A stretch of DNA of 64,000 bases from Melioribacteraceae bacterium (GCA_030584085.1 CP129490.1:3319511-3383510), one strand, 5' to 3'. Positions 25,913 through 36,691 are shown, counted from the stretch's first letter. Notes: generated by a model from the letters alone, not told the origin. Numbers and translations are program-made.

Positions 25913-28666
25913 ATGTTGAGGAAGTTGTCAATCATCTTAAGTTTAACAATTATTACACTTGCCCAATCACAATTCAATTTCTATTCGACAAATGAGTATA
26001 ATTCAACAATTCAAAAGCCGGAGCAATTTCTGGGATTTTCAATTGGCGAAAGACCGGCAAGATACGATGAAACCGAAAGCTACTTAATGTATTTAGATCA
26101 AGCATCAGATCGAGTTAAACTTGAATGGCGTGGTAAAACTCATCAAGGCAGAAAACTTTATTATTTGTTTGTTTCTTCCGAAAAGAATATTAGCAACTTA
26201 AGTACGATTCAATCTAATATTAAAGAATTAGCTGATCCTCGCAAAACAAATGAACAAAGCGCCGAGAGCATTATTCAGAAAACACCTCTTGTAGCTATGA
26301 TGATGTATTCGATTCATGGTAATGAATTGTCCGGAACAGACGCATCGATTCAACTTGCTTACCAATTAGCCGCCGGAGAAGATGAGGAAACGAAGAAACT
26401 GTTGGACAACTTAGTCACAATAATCTATCCGATGGAAAACCCTGATGGTAGAGAAAGATTTTTAAGCGACCGTGAGCAATGGACGGGAAAAATTCCAACA
26501 GATGATACACAAAGTTTACCACATGCCGGAACTTGGCCGACCGGACGTACTAATCATTATCACTTTGATTTAAATCGCGATTGGTTTATTCTTTCTCAAC
26601 CGGAAACAAAATCAAGAGTTTCAATAATGATGGAATGGTTTCCTCAATTTGTAGTTGACGCACATGAGATGGGATCGTTTAGTTCGTTTTTGTTTAATCC
26701 ACCGCGTGAACCTATTAATCCATACTTAGATAAAAAAATTCAAAATTGGTGGAATGTTTTTGCTAAAGATCAAGCAGCCGCGATGGATAATTACGGATGG
26801 AGTTATTATACGAGAGAATGGCTTGAGGATTGGTTCCCCGGTTATGGAAGTTCTTATCCAAGTTTTTACGGAGCGGTTAGTATCCTCTATGAACAAGCAA
26901 GAACGGCAGGCTTGAATGTAAAAAGACCGGAAGGAAGAATTTTAACCTATGCGGAATCGGTTCATCATCAATATGTCGGTTCTTTAGCAAACCTAATGAC
27001 TGCAGTAAAAAACAAAAGCGAATTGATGAAGACGTTTTATGAAATTCGTTCGGAAGGATTGAAAGCCTCTCATCCTTTAGGAATAAAAGCATACGTATTT
27101 GAAAGATCAACAAATGAAAGTCGAGTTGATTCATTAATGAAAGTATTACAATTCCAGGGCATAGAAGTTTTAGAAGCAGAAGAAGGTTTCGAAATTTCCA
27201 AAGTGAAAAGTTACTACGATAGGCAAACTTCAAACAAAAAATTCAAAAAGGGTTCATATATTGTCCCGCTTGAACAACCGCATCAACAATTAATAAAAGC
27301 AATTCTCGACTTTGACACACGTTTAGAAACATCATTTTTAAAAACAGAACGGGAATCTCTATTAAAGGGAGAAGGCTCCGAACTATATGAAGTTACATCT
27401 TGGGCATTACCGCTTTCATTTGGTTTAAACACTTTTGAAAGCTATAGTTTGCCGGCGGTTAAAACGACAATTCCACAATATACTTTTACCGAAGGAAAAC
27501 TTGTTAACAGCAATTCTAAATATGGCTATTTAATTGAATATAAAGATGACCGGGTTATAAAATTCTTAAAAGATTTACCTGAAGAAAATATTAAAGTTCA
27601 TTCAGCTCGTAAATCATTTACAGTCGAAAACCGGAAATATGAAAAAGGAACATTACTCATTAGACTAGAAGATAACGGTGAAGTTGAAGAGAAGCTGAAC
27701 AATCTTGCTCAAAAACATTCAGTGGAAATTATCGGAGTTAATACTGCATTAGCTCAAGATGGTGCTGATCTTGGCGGCGGCGAATTTGAATTGCTGGAAA
27801 AACCTAAAGTTGGTTTTTTGGTTGGGCCTAAAACCAGCATGTATAACTTCGGTGAACTTTGGTATTTGTTAGATAATAGAATTGAATTGAAAACTTCGAT
27901 GATATATATCGATAACCTAGGATTCTATGATCTTCGAAAATACAATGTGTTGATTATGCCGTCCGCTTGGGGAAGTTTAAGTGATGTTTTGAATCGACAA
28001 ACATCAAGCAAGTTAAAAACTTGGATTGAACAAGGCGGAACTTTGATTGCAATTGAAGGATCGGTTGCAGCTTTAGCCGATTCATCTGTTGGAATTTCTA
28101 ATATAAAGCTGAGAAGAAATTCTATTAAAAAATTAAATGATTATTATAAACAAGTCGCGGAAAAACTAGCTGTTGAATCTATCTCTATTGATAGTGCAAA
28201 AATTTGGGAAGCTGAATCGCCAATGCTTGATTCGGTAAAACCAGTATTAATAATCGATGAAAAAGAAGAATCGGAGCGCGATAAAAACTTTATCAAATTT
28301 ATGCCTCAAGGTGCTATTTTAAATGTTTTACTTGATGAAGAACATTGGTTAACAAATGGACTTACAAAAAATCTTCCGGTTTTTTACTCCAGCAATTATT
28401 CTTTTCTGGGTTTGAATTCAGCAGAGATTGTAGGCCGAATGGAATCACCACAAAACATTAGATTATCAGGCTTACTCTGGCCGGAAGCTCAACATAGATT
28501 ATCATATGCGAGTTATCTAATGCATGAAAGGGTGGGAAGAGGACAAATAATTTCTTTTGCTGAGACTCCGTTTTTCCGTGCACAATTTCACGGGACAGCA
28601 AGATTATTTTTGAATGCAATATTTTTGGGTCCCGGTTTTGGCGCAAGTCAAGTAGTTGAATTTTAA
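25913..28666 (+). CDS. secreted M14-family zinc carboxypeptidase
   Basis: A signal peptide ends near ITLAQS. The M14 catalytic domain (about residues 50-370) has zinc ligands in SIHGNELSG (HxxE) and VVDAHEMGS (His), substrate-binding residues around NPDGRER and NRDW, and the catalytic Glu in ILYEQARTAG. The C-terminal 500 residues include a glutamine-amidotransferase-like segment (LKTWIEQGGTLIAIEGS) found in the long M14 peptidases of this phylum. At 917 residues it matches that subfamily. It lacks a T9SS tail, so it is probably periplasmic or surface-bound by another route. A short AGGGG sets the ATG start. Confidence 0.87.
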   Translation: MLRKLSIILSLTIITLAQSQFNFYSTNEYNSTIQKPEQFLGFSIGERPARYDETESYLMYLDQASDRVKLEWRGKTHQGRKLYYLFVSSEKNISNLSTIQSNIKELADPRKTNEQSAESIIQKTPLVAMMMYSIHGNELSGTDASIQLAYQLAAGEDEETKKLLDNLVTIIYPMENPDGRERFLSDREQWTGKIPTDDTQSLPHAGTWPTGRTNHYHFDLNRDWFILSQPETKSRVSIMMEWFPQFVVDAHEMGSFSSFLFNPPREPINPYLDKKIQNWWNVFAKDQAAAMDNYGWSYYTREWLEDWFPGYGSSYPSFYGAVSILYEQARTAGLNVKRPEGRILTYAESVHHQYVGSLANLMTAVKNKSELMKTFYEIRSEGLKASHPLGIKAYVFERSTNESRVDSLMKVLQFQGIEVLEAEEGFEISKVKSYYDRQTSNKKFKKGSYIVPLEQPHQQLIKAILDFDTRLETSFLKTERESLLKGEGSELYEVTSWALPLSFGLNTFESYSLPAVKTTIPQYTFTEGKLVNSNSKYGYLIEYKDDRVIKFLKDLPEENIKVHSARKSFTVENRKYEKGTLLIRLEDNGEVEEKLNNLAQKHSVEIIGVNTALAQDGADLGGGEFELLEKPKVGFLVGPKTSMYNFGELWYLLDNRIELKTSMIYIDNLGFYDLRKYNVLIMPSAWGSLSDVLNRQTSSKLKTWIEQGGTLIAIEGSVAALADSSVGISNIKLRRNSIKKLNDYYKQVAEKLAVESISIDSAKIWEAESPMLDSVKPVLIIDEKEESERDKNFIKFMPQGAILNVLLDEEHWLTNGLTKNLPVFYSSNYSFLGLNSAEIVGRMESPQNIRLSGLLWPEAQHRLSYASYLMHERVGRGQIISFAETPFFRAQFHGTARLFLNAIFLGPGFGASQVVEF

Positions 28667-28686
28667 TTATGCGGCTCGAATTGTCT

Positions 28687-28715
28687 CGAGAGAAGATCAT
28701 TACGATTTTCTCTCG
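28687..28715. terminator. hairpin between convergent genes
   Basis: CGAGAGAA (28687-28694) pairs with TTCTCTCG (28708-28715) around a 13-base loop, between the + strand M14 gene and the - strand TPR kinase. It fits a bidirectional terminator. Confidence 0.6.
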
Positions 28716-28720
28716 GGAAT

Positions 28721-31324
28721 TTATTTGTCGAAAATTATCTTAAATGTGGTTCCTTTATCTCTTTCACTTTCGATTTGAATTTCTGCATTAATGAGTTGAC
28801 AATAATTTTTAACAAGAGACATCCCTAATCCGCTACCTTCAAATTTTCGGGTATATCCTCTCTCCTCTTGTGAGAAAGCTTCAAATATTTCCTTTTGATA
28901 TTCTTCCGACATTCCAATTCCGGTATCACGAATTTGAATTTCGTATTTATTATTTGAGTGATCAACAATAACTATCTCAACAAATCCTTCATAAGTATAT
29001 TTTATAGCATTATCAATAAGGTTCGCGAATATTTGATTGACCGCATACTCATCGGAATAAATTTCTGCGGTTTCTACATCAGAGACTAAACGAAGATCTA
29101 ATTTTTTTCTTTTTGCAAGGTTTAAATATTCTCTCCTAATATTTGATAGCATAACAACCAAATTCAATTTTCTGTTTGAAACATGGTAGGTACCGAGCTG
29201 AAGTTCAGACATATTAAGTATTAAATCAACCGTTCTAATCACTCTTTTACTTGCAGATTCAATTCCGGAAAATGATATTTCGACTTCTTCATTAATGTTA
29301 TTAGCAAATTCTGATTTCAATAATTGCGAGAAATTTAAAACTGCGTTTAGCGGACTTCTTATTTCATGTGAGATCTGTGCCAAAAATTCTGATTTAAGTT
29401 GATTAGCTCGTTCAGCTTGCAATTTAGCGGTTTCAAGTTCTAATTCAGCACGTTTCCTTTCTGTTATATCATGATGAACACCGGCTGCACGTTTAGGATT
29501 ACCTTTAGTATCATATTCTACTATCTTGCCTACATCCAAAATCCATTTCCAATTGCCGTTTTTTGTTTTTATTCGATACTCGGTTTTATATATCTCGGAT
29601 TTGCCATCCAGGTGTTCTCTAAGTTTATTGAATACAAATTCTCTATCCTCGGGGTGAACTAATTCTTCCCATGAATTATAGTTAGAATCAATTTCACCTT
29701 CATCAAATCCTAACATTTGATTATAACGACCACTATAAATAATTTCACTTGTGTTTATATTCCAATCCCAAGTCCCTAATTCAGCAGCTTCTACAGCCAA
29801 GTTATATCTTTCTTCACTTTTGCTTAGAACCGATTTTATTTTGTGTTTTTCTGCAATTTCATTTTCCAACTTTGCTGTTCTTTCTTCAACAATATCTTCC
29901 AAATGTTCATGATATTTTTTTAGCTCAATCTCGTTTAGTCTTAGTGATTCTTCAACTTCTTCCCTTTTAATAATATTTTCTTTTAGTGATTTATTATCGC
30001 GTTTAAGTTTTATATAAAGAATAGAAATAATAATCACAGTGATCGCAGTTAATAGAGTAAATCCAATTAAGGCGATAGTTATTATAAATTGATTTTCTTT
30101 TTCTTTGTTAAGCAGTTCAATTTCTTTCTCTTTCGATAATAGTTCTTGCTTAGCCTCTAATTCGGCAATTATTTTGTTGTTTTCAATTGTATAAATCGAA
30201 TCACGAATTTCAACCGCTTTTGTAAATTTTTCCAATGCATTTTTGTAATCATTTTTCAGCTTATAAACTTCAGAAAGAGAAAATAATATTTCTTTTGTTT
30301 GATCTTTTTCACCCAGCGTTTTAAACTTTCCTTCAGCAATACGAAGGTTATATATTGATTTATCTATAAGTTCGTTTTTAAGTAGAACATCATTTCCTTT
30401 GTAGTTTTGAACCTGCTTTAAGTACATCTTCCCGAGATTTCCGATTTGATGAGCAATTCCATATTCATCATTTATTTCTTCTGCAATTTGTAATGATTGA
30501 TTAAAAAACGATTCAGATTTTTTATAATTACCAATATCAGAGTAAACCAGCCCGCTATTACCAAGAAAAGCAGATATATTCCATAAATCGTTTAGTTCCC
30601 TAAATATTCGCAATGCCGCGTCATAATTTTTAATCGCTATTTCGTAGTTCTTAAGTTCGTAGTTTGTTAAACCTATATTTCCTATTAGAATTGCTATGTT
30701 TCCCTTCTCATTTAGAATTTCAAAAATATTCTTCGACTCTTCAAAATATTTTAAAGCAAGTTCGTATTCTTTTAATGTGCTGTGAATAATTCCAAGATGG
30801 CTTAAATTCTTTGCTACAATCATTCTATCATTAATAGTTCTTGCTAATGTAAGTGATCGGTTGAAGTATTCATGGGCTTTTGTGAAATCAGAAATGTTGA
30901 AGTAAGACATTCCGAGCTGACTTAAAGTATGTGCTTGTCCCGCAGTATCATCAAACTCCGTGAAAAGAGATAAAGCATAGTTATGATTTTCTATCGAATT
31001 TGTTATTTCGCCCTTAAAGCGAAAGGATTCGCCAATATTATTGTAAGCAATTGCTGCTCCTTTTTTCCACTTTATATCATTTGCGATTTCAAGAGCTTTT
31101 TTACTATAACTTAATCCGGAGTCACCACTTATTGGAATATAATTCCATGCTATTTCGTTTAACAAGTTAACTTTGTTTGTATCATCAGGAAGAATTTTAA
31201 CGGCAGCAGCCAGACTATCCAAATATTTATCGAATTGAGATTCTTCACGGTTTGCAAACAAATAATTATTGATTGAGATAAAACTCAACGTGTAAAGAAG
31301 TAAAAATGTGAATGTCGATTTCAT
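28721..31324 (-). CDS. TPR-PAS sensor histidine kinase
   Basis: A signal-like N-terminus is followed by about 340 residues of tetratricopeptide repeats (ten or so, for example KGAAIAYNNIGESFRFKGE), predicted to be periplasmic. A membrane segment (about 412-436), a coiled coil, one PAS/PAC domain (about 510-625), HisKA with QISHEIRSPLNAVLNFSQ (His653) and HATPase with DTGIGMS and GSGLGMSLV follow. No receiver or regulator is adjacent. The kinase core is almost the same as in the next gene upstream, showing recent duplication or domain swapping between the two. Confidence 0.88.
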   Translation of the reverse strand: MKSTFTFLLLYTLSFISINNYLFANREESQFDKYLDSLAAAVKILPDDTNKVNLLNEIAWNYIPISGDSGLSYSKKALEIANDIKWKKGAAIAYNNIGESFRFKGEITNSIENHNYALSLFTEFDDTAGQAHTLSQLGMSYFNISDFTKAHEYFNRSLTLARTINDRMIVAKNLSHLGIIHSTLKEYELALKYFEESKNIFEILNEKGNIAILIGNIGLTNYELKNYEIAIKNYDAALRIFRELNDLWNISAFLGNSGLVYSDIGNYKKSESFFNQSLQIAEEINDEYGIAHQIGNLGKMYLKQVQNYKGNDVLLKNELIDKSIYNLRIAEGKFKTLGEKDQTKEILFSLSEVYKLKNDYKNALEKFTKAVEIRDSIYTIENNKIIAELEAKQELLSKEKEIELLNKEKENQFIITIALIGFTLLTAITVIIISILYIKLKRDNKSLKENIIKREEVEESLRLNEIELKKYHEHLEDIVEERTAKLENEIAEKHKIKSVLSKSEERYNLAVEAAELGTWDWNINTSEIIYSGRYNQMLGFDEGEIDSNYNSWEELVHPEDREFVFNKLREHLDGKSEIYKTEYRIKTKNGNWKWILDVGKIVEYDTKGNPKRAAGVHHDITERKRAELELETAKLQAERANQLKSEFLAQISHEIRSPLNAVLNFSQLLKSEFANNINEEVEISFSGIESASKRVIRTVDLILNMSELQLGTYHVSNRKLNLVVMLSNIRREYLNLAKRKKLDLRLVSDVETAEIYSDEYAVNQIFANLIDNAIKYTYEGFVEIVIVDHSNNKYEIQIRDTGIGMSEEYQKEIFEAFSQEERGYTRKFEGSGLGMSLVKNYCQLINAEIQIESERDKGTTFKIIFDK

Positions 31325-31492
31325 TTAGAAAAATTTCCGAGAAAAAGAGAATTTTCAAATCTATGTTTTATCGATTTATCACGCAGACTAAACCGTTTAA
31401 TTATCGAAGAATTTTGGGAAAAGTTTAGCCGATCTTTTGTGATATTAGTTTTTAAGGATTTAGCGCACTGTTTGGGATAAGCTAGAATTTGT

Positions 31493-33952
31493 TTAAGGCA
31501 AAAATACTGTAAAAGTTGTTCCTTTTCCTTGTTCGCTTTGAATATTAATTTCTGCACCGATTAATAAACAATAGTTTTTAACAAGAGACATTCCAAGTCC
31601 GCTGCCTTCAAATCTTCTTGTATAACCTCTTTCCTCTTGCGAAAATGCTTCGAAAATTTGTTCCTGATATTCTTTGGACATTCCAATTCCGGTATCAGTT
31701 ACCGAAACTTTAAAACTGCCTGTTTGATTTTTGTCGATGCCAATTTCAACATAGCCTTCTTTAGTGTATTTAATGGCGTTATCAACCAGGTTAGCAAATA
31801 TCTGGATTACAGCGTATTCATCAGAGTTTATTTCGGCTTCCTCGACATTGGATGTAAATCTTAATTCTAATTTTTTTGTTCTAGCTAAATTCGAGTATTC
31901 TTTTCTGATGTTTGAAAGTATGGCTATAAGATTCAAGTTCCTGTTTACAACTTCATACGTACCAAGCTGTAATTCGGACATGTTTAAAATTAAGTCAACA
32001 GTTCTTATTACTCGTTTACTTGCCGATTCAATTCCCGAGAAAGAAACTTTTACATCCTCATGCATCTTATCGGCAAATTCTTCTTTAAGTAGTTGAGAAA
32101 AGTTTAATACAGCGTTCAATGGACTTCTAATTTCATGTGAAATTTGCGCAAGGAATTCCGACTTAAGTTGATTAGCTCTTTCGGCTTGTAATTTTGCAGC
32201 TTCTAATTCTAGTTCAGCTCTTTTTCTTTCATCAACATCTAGATGGATTCCACTAGCTCTTCTTGGTTTTCCATTTTCATCGCGTTCATAAATTCTACCC
32301 CAATTTAATATCCATTTATAGTCACCGCTTGCGGTTCTTAGTCGATGTTCTACCTTAAATTCGGGTATTCTCATGTTTTCATGTTGAACTATCGCGTCCT
32401 CAACTAAATTATAATCATCTGGGTGAATAAGTTCTTTCCACGAAATTAATTCATCATTAATAGTCTCTGTAGAATAACCAAGCATTTCTCCCCATCTTCC
32501 CAAACGTAAAACTTTACCGGTTGTAAAGTCTTGATCCCATATTCCAATATTAGCTCCATCAATTGCGGTTTGAAGTCTGGTGTTGAGCTCTTTAAGTTTA
32601 TCTTCAGCGACTTTTTGTCTAGTCACATCATGTGCTACACCTTGTAAACCAACAACTTTACTCTCATGGAAAATTGGTTTCTCATAAACCTCTAAAATGA
32701 TATGTGAATTATCCGCATGTTTTATTTCAACAAAAACGGGATCAGTGTTTATTACTCCGGAAAGATGCATGTGGGTTCTTCTTTTTGCTTCATCGTTTAT
32801 TTTGGAATCCGTAACATACCAATGCCGCTGACCAAGCCATTCTTCAACGGTATATCCCGTTATTTTTTCTACCGAAGGAGAAATGTATTTTACATAACCT
32901 TCAACATCCTGCACATAAAAGAATAGGTGTGGTGTTCCTTCAACAAGTACCTGCATCCTTTCTTTTGATTTTTTTAAGTCCTCCTCTACTAATTTCCTTT
33001 CGGTAATATCGCGCATAATTCCTATCACGCTTATATGTTCTTTGCTTCCTATTGATGCGGTACTTAGCTCAACCTCTTTTATTGCATTATCTTTTCTCTT
33101 TAATTGTATTGAGTAAGTTAGAGGGATCGACTCACCCCTTTTTCTTGCAAGGTATCTTTCATTAACTAAATCAAGACTTTTCTCTGTTAAAAGTTTAGTA
33201 AAATCAAAATCCTTAGATATTAGCTCTGCTTTAGAATATCCAGTAATCTCACAAAATCTTTCGTTTACATATGTGTATCTTGTATCATCCATCATGTAAA
33301 TTCCGTCAAATGCATGCTCTACGAGTGTTCTGAATTTTTCTTCACTTTTCTTCAGGTATGTTACTAATTGTCCGCTGCTTTCTTGATCGTGTAATATTTT
33401 ACCTATAATCAAAGTCATAAAAGGATAGACACCAATAACAGTAATTCCGATTGTCTGGTAGACTTGTAGAATCCTAGCTGATGGAAGTGAAAAAATGAGT
33501 GCAAGCATAATAATGTGAACAATTAAACCCAATAGGTAAAGCTGCATATTGCTTACATTTTTGAGAGATGATTTTTGTTTGAAATAATAAAATGCATAGC
33601 CTACTAAAAATGCCTCAACAATTGTAAGAACTCCCATAATTATTCCTGCACCACCAATATAAAACCGGAGACTAGCAGCTAAAACTACCGATATGAAACC
33701 GGAAATCGGTCCGAAGAAAAGGGTGCACAAACTCACAACTATTGTTCTGCCGTCGAAGATTATTCCTTCAGTTAAAACGAAAGGATATAACATTCCTATG
33801 ATTGCTGTTATACCGAAAAGTAAGCCTTGGAAAATTTTACCGGTGGTCTCCGTTCTCTTAAATCGGGCATCTATAAACCCGGAGAGAACGCTAAGCGATA
33901 CTAATAAGGAGAGATTGTATATTAACTCAACTATAATCAAGATTTTCCACAA
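31493..33952 (-). CDS. LytS-type 5TM, triple-PAS sensor histidine kinase
   Basis: The N-terminus is a 5TMR-LYT membrane domain with the hallmark EGIIFDGRTIVVSL and GPISGFISV motifs, followed by three PAS domains (starting near FRTLVEHAFDGIY, MQVLVEGTPHLFFY and LQTAIDGANIGIW), HisKA (SHEIRSPLNAVLNF) and HATPase (DTGIGMS, GSGLGMS). The frame extends to a GTG at 34021, but the usual family start begins at the first membrane helix. TTG codons at 33952 or 33940 fit better, although none has a strong Shine-Dalgarno. It lies 168 bases upstream of the TPR kinase on the same strand. LytS-like 5TM domains respond to membrane or cell-wall cues in relatives. Confidence 0.85.
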   Translation of the reverse strand: MWKILIIVELIYNLSLLVSLSVLSGFIDARFKRTETTGKIFQGLLFGITAIIGMLYPFVLTEGIIFDGRTIVVSLCTLFFGPISGFISVVLAASLRFYIGGAGIIMGVLTIVEAFLVGYAFYYFKQKSSLKNVSNMQLYLLGLIVHIIMLALIFSLPSARILQVYQTIGITVIGVYPFMTLIIGKILHDQESSGQLVTYLKKSEEKFRTLVEHAFDGIYMMDDTRYTYVNERFCEITGYSKAELISKDFDFTKLLTEKSLDLVNERYLARKRGESIPLTYSIQLKRKDNAIKEVELSTASIGSKEHISVIGIMRDITERKLVEEDLKKSKERMQVLVEGTPHLFFYVQDVEGYVKYISPSVEKITGYTVEEWLGQRHWYVTDSKINDEAKRRTHMHLSGVINTDPVFVEIKHADNSHIILEVYEKPIFHESKVVGLQGVAHDVTRQKVAEDKLKELNTRLQTAIDGANIGIWDQDFTTGKVLRLGRWGEMLGYSTETINDELISWKELIHPDDYNLVEDAIVQHENMRIPEFKVEHRLRTASGDYKWILNWGRIYERDENGKPRRASGIHLDVDERKRAELELEAAKLQAERANQLKSEFLAQISHEIRSPLNAVLNFSQLLKEEFADKMHEDVKVSFSGIESASKRVIRTVDLILNMSELQLGTYEVVNRNLNLIAILSNIRKEYSNLARTKKLELRFTSNVEEAEINSDEYAVIQIFANLVDNAIKYTKEGYVEIGIDKNQTGSFKVSVTDTGIGMSKEYQEQIFEAFSQEERGYTRRFEGSGLGMSLVKNYCLLIGAEINIQSEQGKGTTFTVFLP

Positions 33953-34152
33953 ATAAGATTTCTGATTGAAATGTAAACATATCAAAGAAGTTTGGCAAAC
34001 AGTATAATTTACTATATGCACGGTAATTTTTAACTAATCATCGAAAAAATTTCGAGGTACTTGAGAGCGATTCTAAATTCGATAGCGGCTCCGATTTGTG
34101 ATTCTCTCTAGTAATGAACAAGTTGAATTAAATGTGTACTATTTCAAAAATG

Positions 34153-34581
34153 CTAACCGAGAATAAATTTCAGAAATGGATTTGAATAAGATGTTTTTTT
34201 CTCAATCATCGATTGCAAAGAAAATTTTCCCGGACCGGTTAAGAATAATAAAACATAACTTGCTAAAAACAACAAAGCTTTTTCTTTACTTCCAAATGGA
34301 TCATCCGCATGAAAAATGAAAGCTGCTACTCCCATAGTAATAATTAAAGTTACCGAGCTTAATCTGGTAAAGATTCCTAGAATAATTAATCCTGCTGCTA
34401 TGAATTCCGAAAGGACTGCCAAACTCAACGAAAAGGTTGGTCCAAGACCAAATGGATCGAAAAATTTTATTTCTTCACCGCTAAACAGACGATTGAATTT
34501 ACCGAGCCCGTGAGCAAACATCATAAATGCAGAAATTACAACACGAAAAATTAATAAGGCAATATCGTTTAATATGGACAT
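34153..34581 (-). CDS. DoxX-family membrane protein
   Basis: Four predicted membrane helices and the family motifs LLIFRVVISAFMMFAHG near the N-terminus and LSLAVLSEFIAAGLIILG in the middle identify a DoxX protein, about 142 residues long. DoxX proteins are small membrane proteins of uncertain biochemistry, linked to quinone or thiosulfate oxidation in some archaea and to redox homeostasis in bacteria. The ATG at 34581 has a Shine-Dalgarno (AGGAAAATA) directly upstream; the longer frame to 34614 lacks one. It stands alone between kinases and a transporter. Confidence 0.82.
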   Translation of the reverse strand: MSILNDIALLIFRVVISAFMMFAHGLGKFNRLFSGEEIKFFDPFGLGPTFSLSLAVLSEFIAAGLIILGIFTRLSSVTLIITMGVAAFIFHADDPFGSKEKALLFLASYVLLFLTGPGKFSLQSMIEKKTSYSNPFLKFILG

Positions 34582-34687
34582 TATTTTCCTAAGGTTATTT
34601 GAAAAGAATAACAACTAAAAAGAATATAAAAAAGTTCACAAATAGATTGGTATAAAAAGAGGAGAAAAAATTATATATACTTACAGA

Positions 34688-36532
34688 TTAATCATTCAAC
34701 TTTGGCCAAAGCTTAAGAATAATTACAGAACAAATAATTACAACAATTGTTAGAATAATGGCAATAAGATATTGTGAATATAACCAATAACCTATAGACA
34801 TCAATAATCCATAAACTGCAATAACACCAAGAAACATCGCTAAAATTCCTAAAGGCAAATGAGATTTTGTTTCATCAGTTGAAAATATTTCCCCGTTACT
34901 TTCTGCTTTCTCAATGACTTTCTTCCAGCCAATTCCGCCTGGTCTAACAAGTTTATAGAAACTTAAAAGTTTCGATTCATCAGCCGGTTTTGTAATTAAT
35001 GTTACAATAATCCATGAGAACGTAGTAATGATCACACCTATCACTAACTCCTGATAACTTTTTAAAGCACCGATTTGCATAGCTGCGGTTTCTCTATCGA
35101 TTCCATTTTCAACGAGCAAGTTAATTTGCTCATTATGATAGTTACCTAAGAACAAAAAGAATAACGCAATTAAGAAAGAAACAACCATCGCGGTTAATTC
35201 GCTGTAAGCATTTATTCTCCACCAGAACCATCTAAGAATAAAAAGCAAACCTGTTCCGGCACCAATTTGAAGCAGAACATTGAAAGCGTTTAACGCGCTT
35301 TCCAAAAACAATGCGAATGAACTCGCTATTATCATCATTACTATTGTGGAGATTCTTCCTACAAAAACTAATTCCTTTTCACTGGCTTGTGGTTTTAAGA
35401 ATCTTCTATAAAAATCATTAACAACGTAAGAAGATCCCCAATTCAAACTTGTTGACATTGTTGACATATATGCGGCAATTAGAGAAGCTATAACTAATCC
35501 TAGTAAACCGCTTGGCAATAATGTTAACATTGCGGGATATGCCATATCATGTTTTATTATAGAATCATCAATATGAGGTAAAGCTTCTTTGATCATACTC
35601 AATTCGGGAAAGACAATTAACGAAGCTAACGCAACAATTATCCACGGCCATGGACGTAAAGCATAGTGAGCAAAATTAAAAAATAATGTTGCACCGACTG
35701 CATGTTTTTCATTTTTAGCAGCAAGCATTCTTTGTGCAATATATCCACCGCCGCCCGGCTCGGATCCGGGATACCAAACAGACCACCATTGAACTGCTAT
35801 TGGTATAATGAAAACCGTCAGAGCTAATTCCCAATTATTGAAGTCGGGAATTAAATCAAGCTTTCCAATTACATTTGGATGAGATAATAAATTTGAGAGA
35901 CTACCGATCTCAGGTAAACTGACTGCAACATATGCGGCAGTAATTGATCCAAACATTGCCAGTATAAATAAAATAAAATCTGTTATAAGTACGCCAAGCA
36001 ACCCGCCAAGTGAACTATAAATAACTGTAACACCGCCGGCTATTAAAATGACTTCAAGCGGAGTAAGATTTAACATCACATTACCAACTTTAATAGCTGC
36101 CAAAGTTACTGAAGCCATTATGACAATGTTGAAAAACATTCCAAGATATAATGCACGAAATCCTCTTAGAAATGCAGCAGGTTTGCCGCTGTAGCGTATT
36201 TCATAAAATTCAACATCAGTCATAACATCGGATCTTCGCCAAAGCTTTGCATAGACAAAAACAGTCAACATCCCGGTTAAAAGAAATGCCCACCAAACCC
36301 AATTACCGGCTATACCGTTTTGTCGAGTTATATCGGACACTAAATTTGGTGTGTCAATTGAGAATGTTGTTGCAACCATAGATACGCCGAGAACATACCA
36401 AGGCATATTTCGTCCGGAAAGAAAATATTCCGAAGAGTTTTTACCTGCTCTTTTAGTTGACCAAATACCAATCAACAACGCAAGCAGCATAAATGCAACA
36501 ATTGCAATCCAATCTATAGTTTGAAGAAGCAT
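34688..36532 (-). CDS. sodium:solute symporter (SSS family)
   Basis: A 614-residue protein with about 13-14 membrane helices. It shows SSS-family features: the EYFLSGRNMPWY start motif, GVSMVATTFSID after helix 1, the long helices around YSSLGGLLGVLITDFILF, and ASLIAAYMSTMSTSLNWGSSYV. Family members couple sodium uptake to import of sugars, amino acids, nucleosides or sialic acid. The WYPGSEPGGGGYIAQRML segment is typical of sugar-transporter-like members in this phylum. The substrate cannot be read from the sequence. The gene is transcribed away from the DUF72 gene. Confidence 0.87.
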   Translation of the reverse strand: MLLQTIDWIAIVAFMLLALLIGIWSTKRAGKNSSEYFLSGRNMPWYVLGVSMVATTFSIDTPNLVSDITRQNGIAGNWVWWAFLLTGMLTVFVYAKLWRRSDVMTDVEFYEIRYSGKPAAFLRGFRALYLGMFFNIVIMASVTLAAIKVGNVMLNLTPLEVILIAGGVTVIYSSLGGLLGVLITDFILFILAMFGSITAAYVAVSLPEIGSLSNLLSHPNVIGKLDLIPDFNNWELALTVFIIPIAVQWWSVWYPGSEPGGGGYIAQRMLAAKNEKHAVGATLFFNFAHYALRPWPWIIVALASLIVFPELSMIKEALPHIDDSIIKHDMAYPAMLTLLPSGLLGLVIASLIAAYMSTMSTSLNWGSSYVVNDFYRRFLKPQASEKELVFVGRISTIVMMIIASSFALFLESALNAFNVLLQIGAGTGLLFILRWFWWRINAYSELTAMVVSFLIALFFLFLGNYHNEQINLLVENGIDRETAAMQIGALKSYQELVIGVIITTFSWIIVTLITKPADESKLLSFYKLVRPGGIGWKKVIEKAESNGEIFSTDETKSHLPLGILAMFLGVIAVYGLLMSIGYWLYSQYLIAIILTIVVIICSVIILKLWPKLND

Positions 36533-36661
36533 GAGTGTAAATTTGTACTATAGAATTAAGAAATACAATAATATTTTGAAATAGTTAAGTAAGTTTGATG
36601 GAGTACAAAAATCATCGAATGATCATTTAATAATATCAATTAGAGTTGACAATAAATTTTT

Positions 36662-36691
36662 GTAAACGGTGAATTTCTTATATTCACTTTA
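36662..36691. promoter_or_regulatory. imperfect dyad in a divergent promoter region
   Basis: GTGAAT (36669-36674) and ATTCAC (36682-36687) are inverted around a 7-base spacer, and outer bases GTAAA/TTTAC extend the symmetry. It lies in the 223-base gap between the divergent symporter and DUF72 genes, so it could be an operator or an RNA hairpin. I saw nothing else definite in the gap. Confidence 0.35.

Noticed and set aside
31321-31557. 78-residue - strand frame between the two kinases
   Set aside because: It overlaps the end of the upstream kinase gene in another frame, is low in complexity and has no supporting motif.
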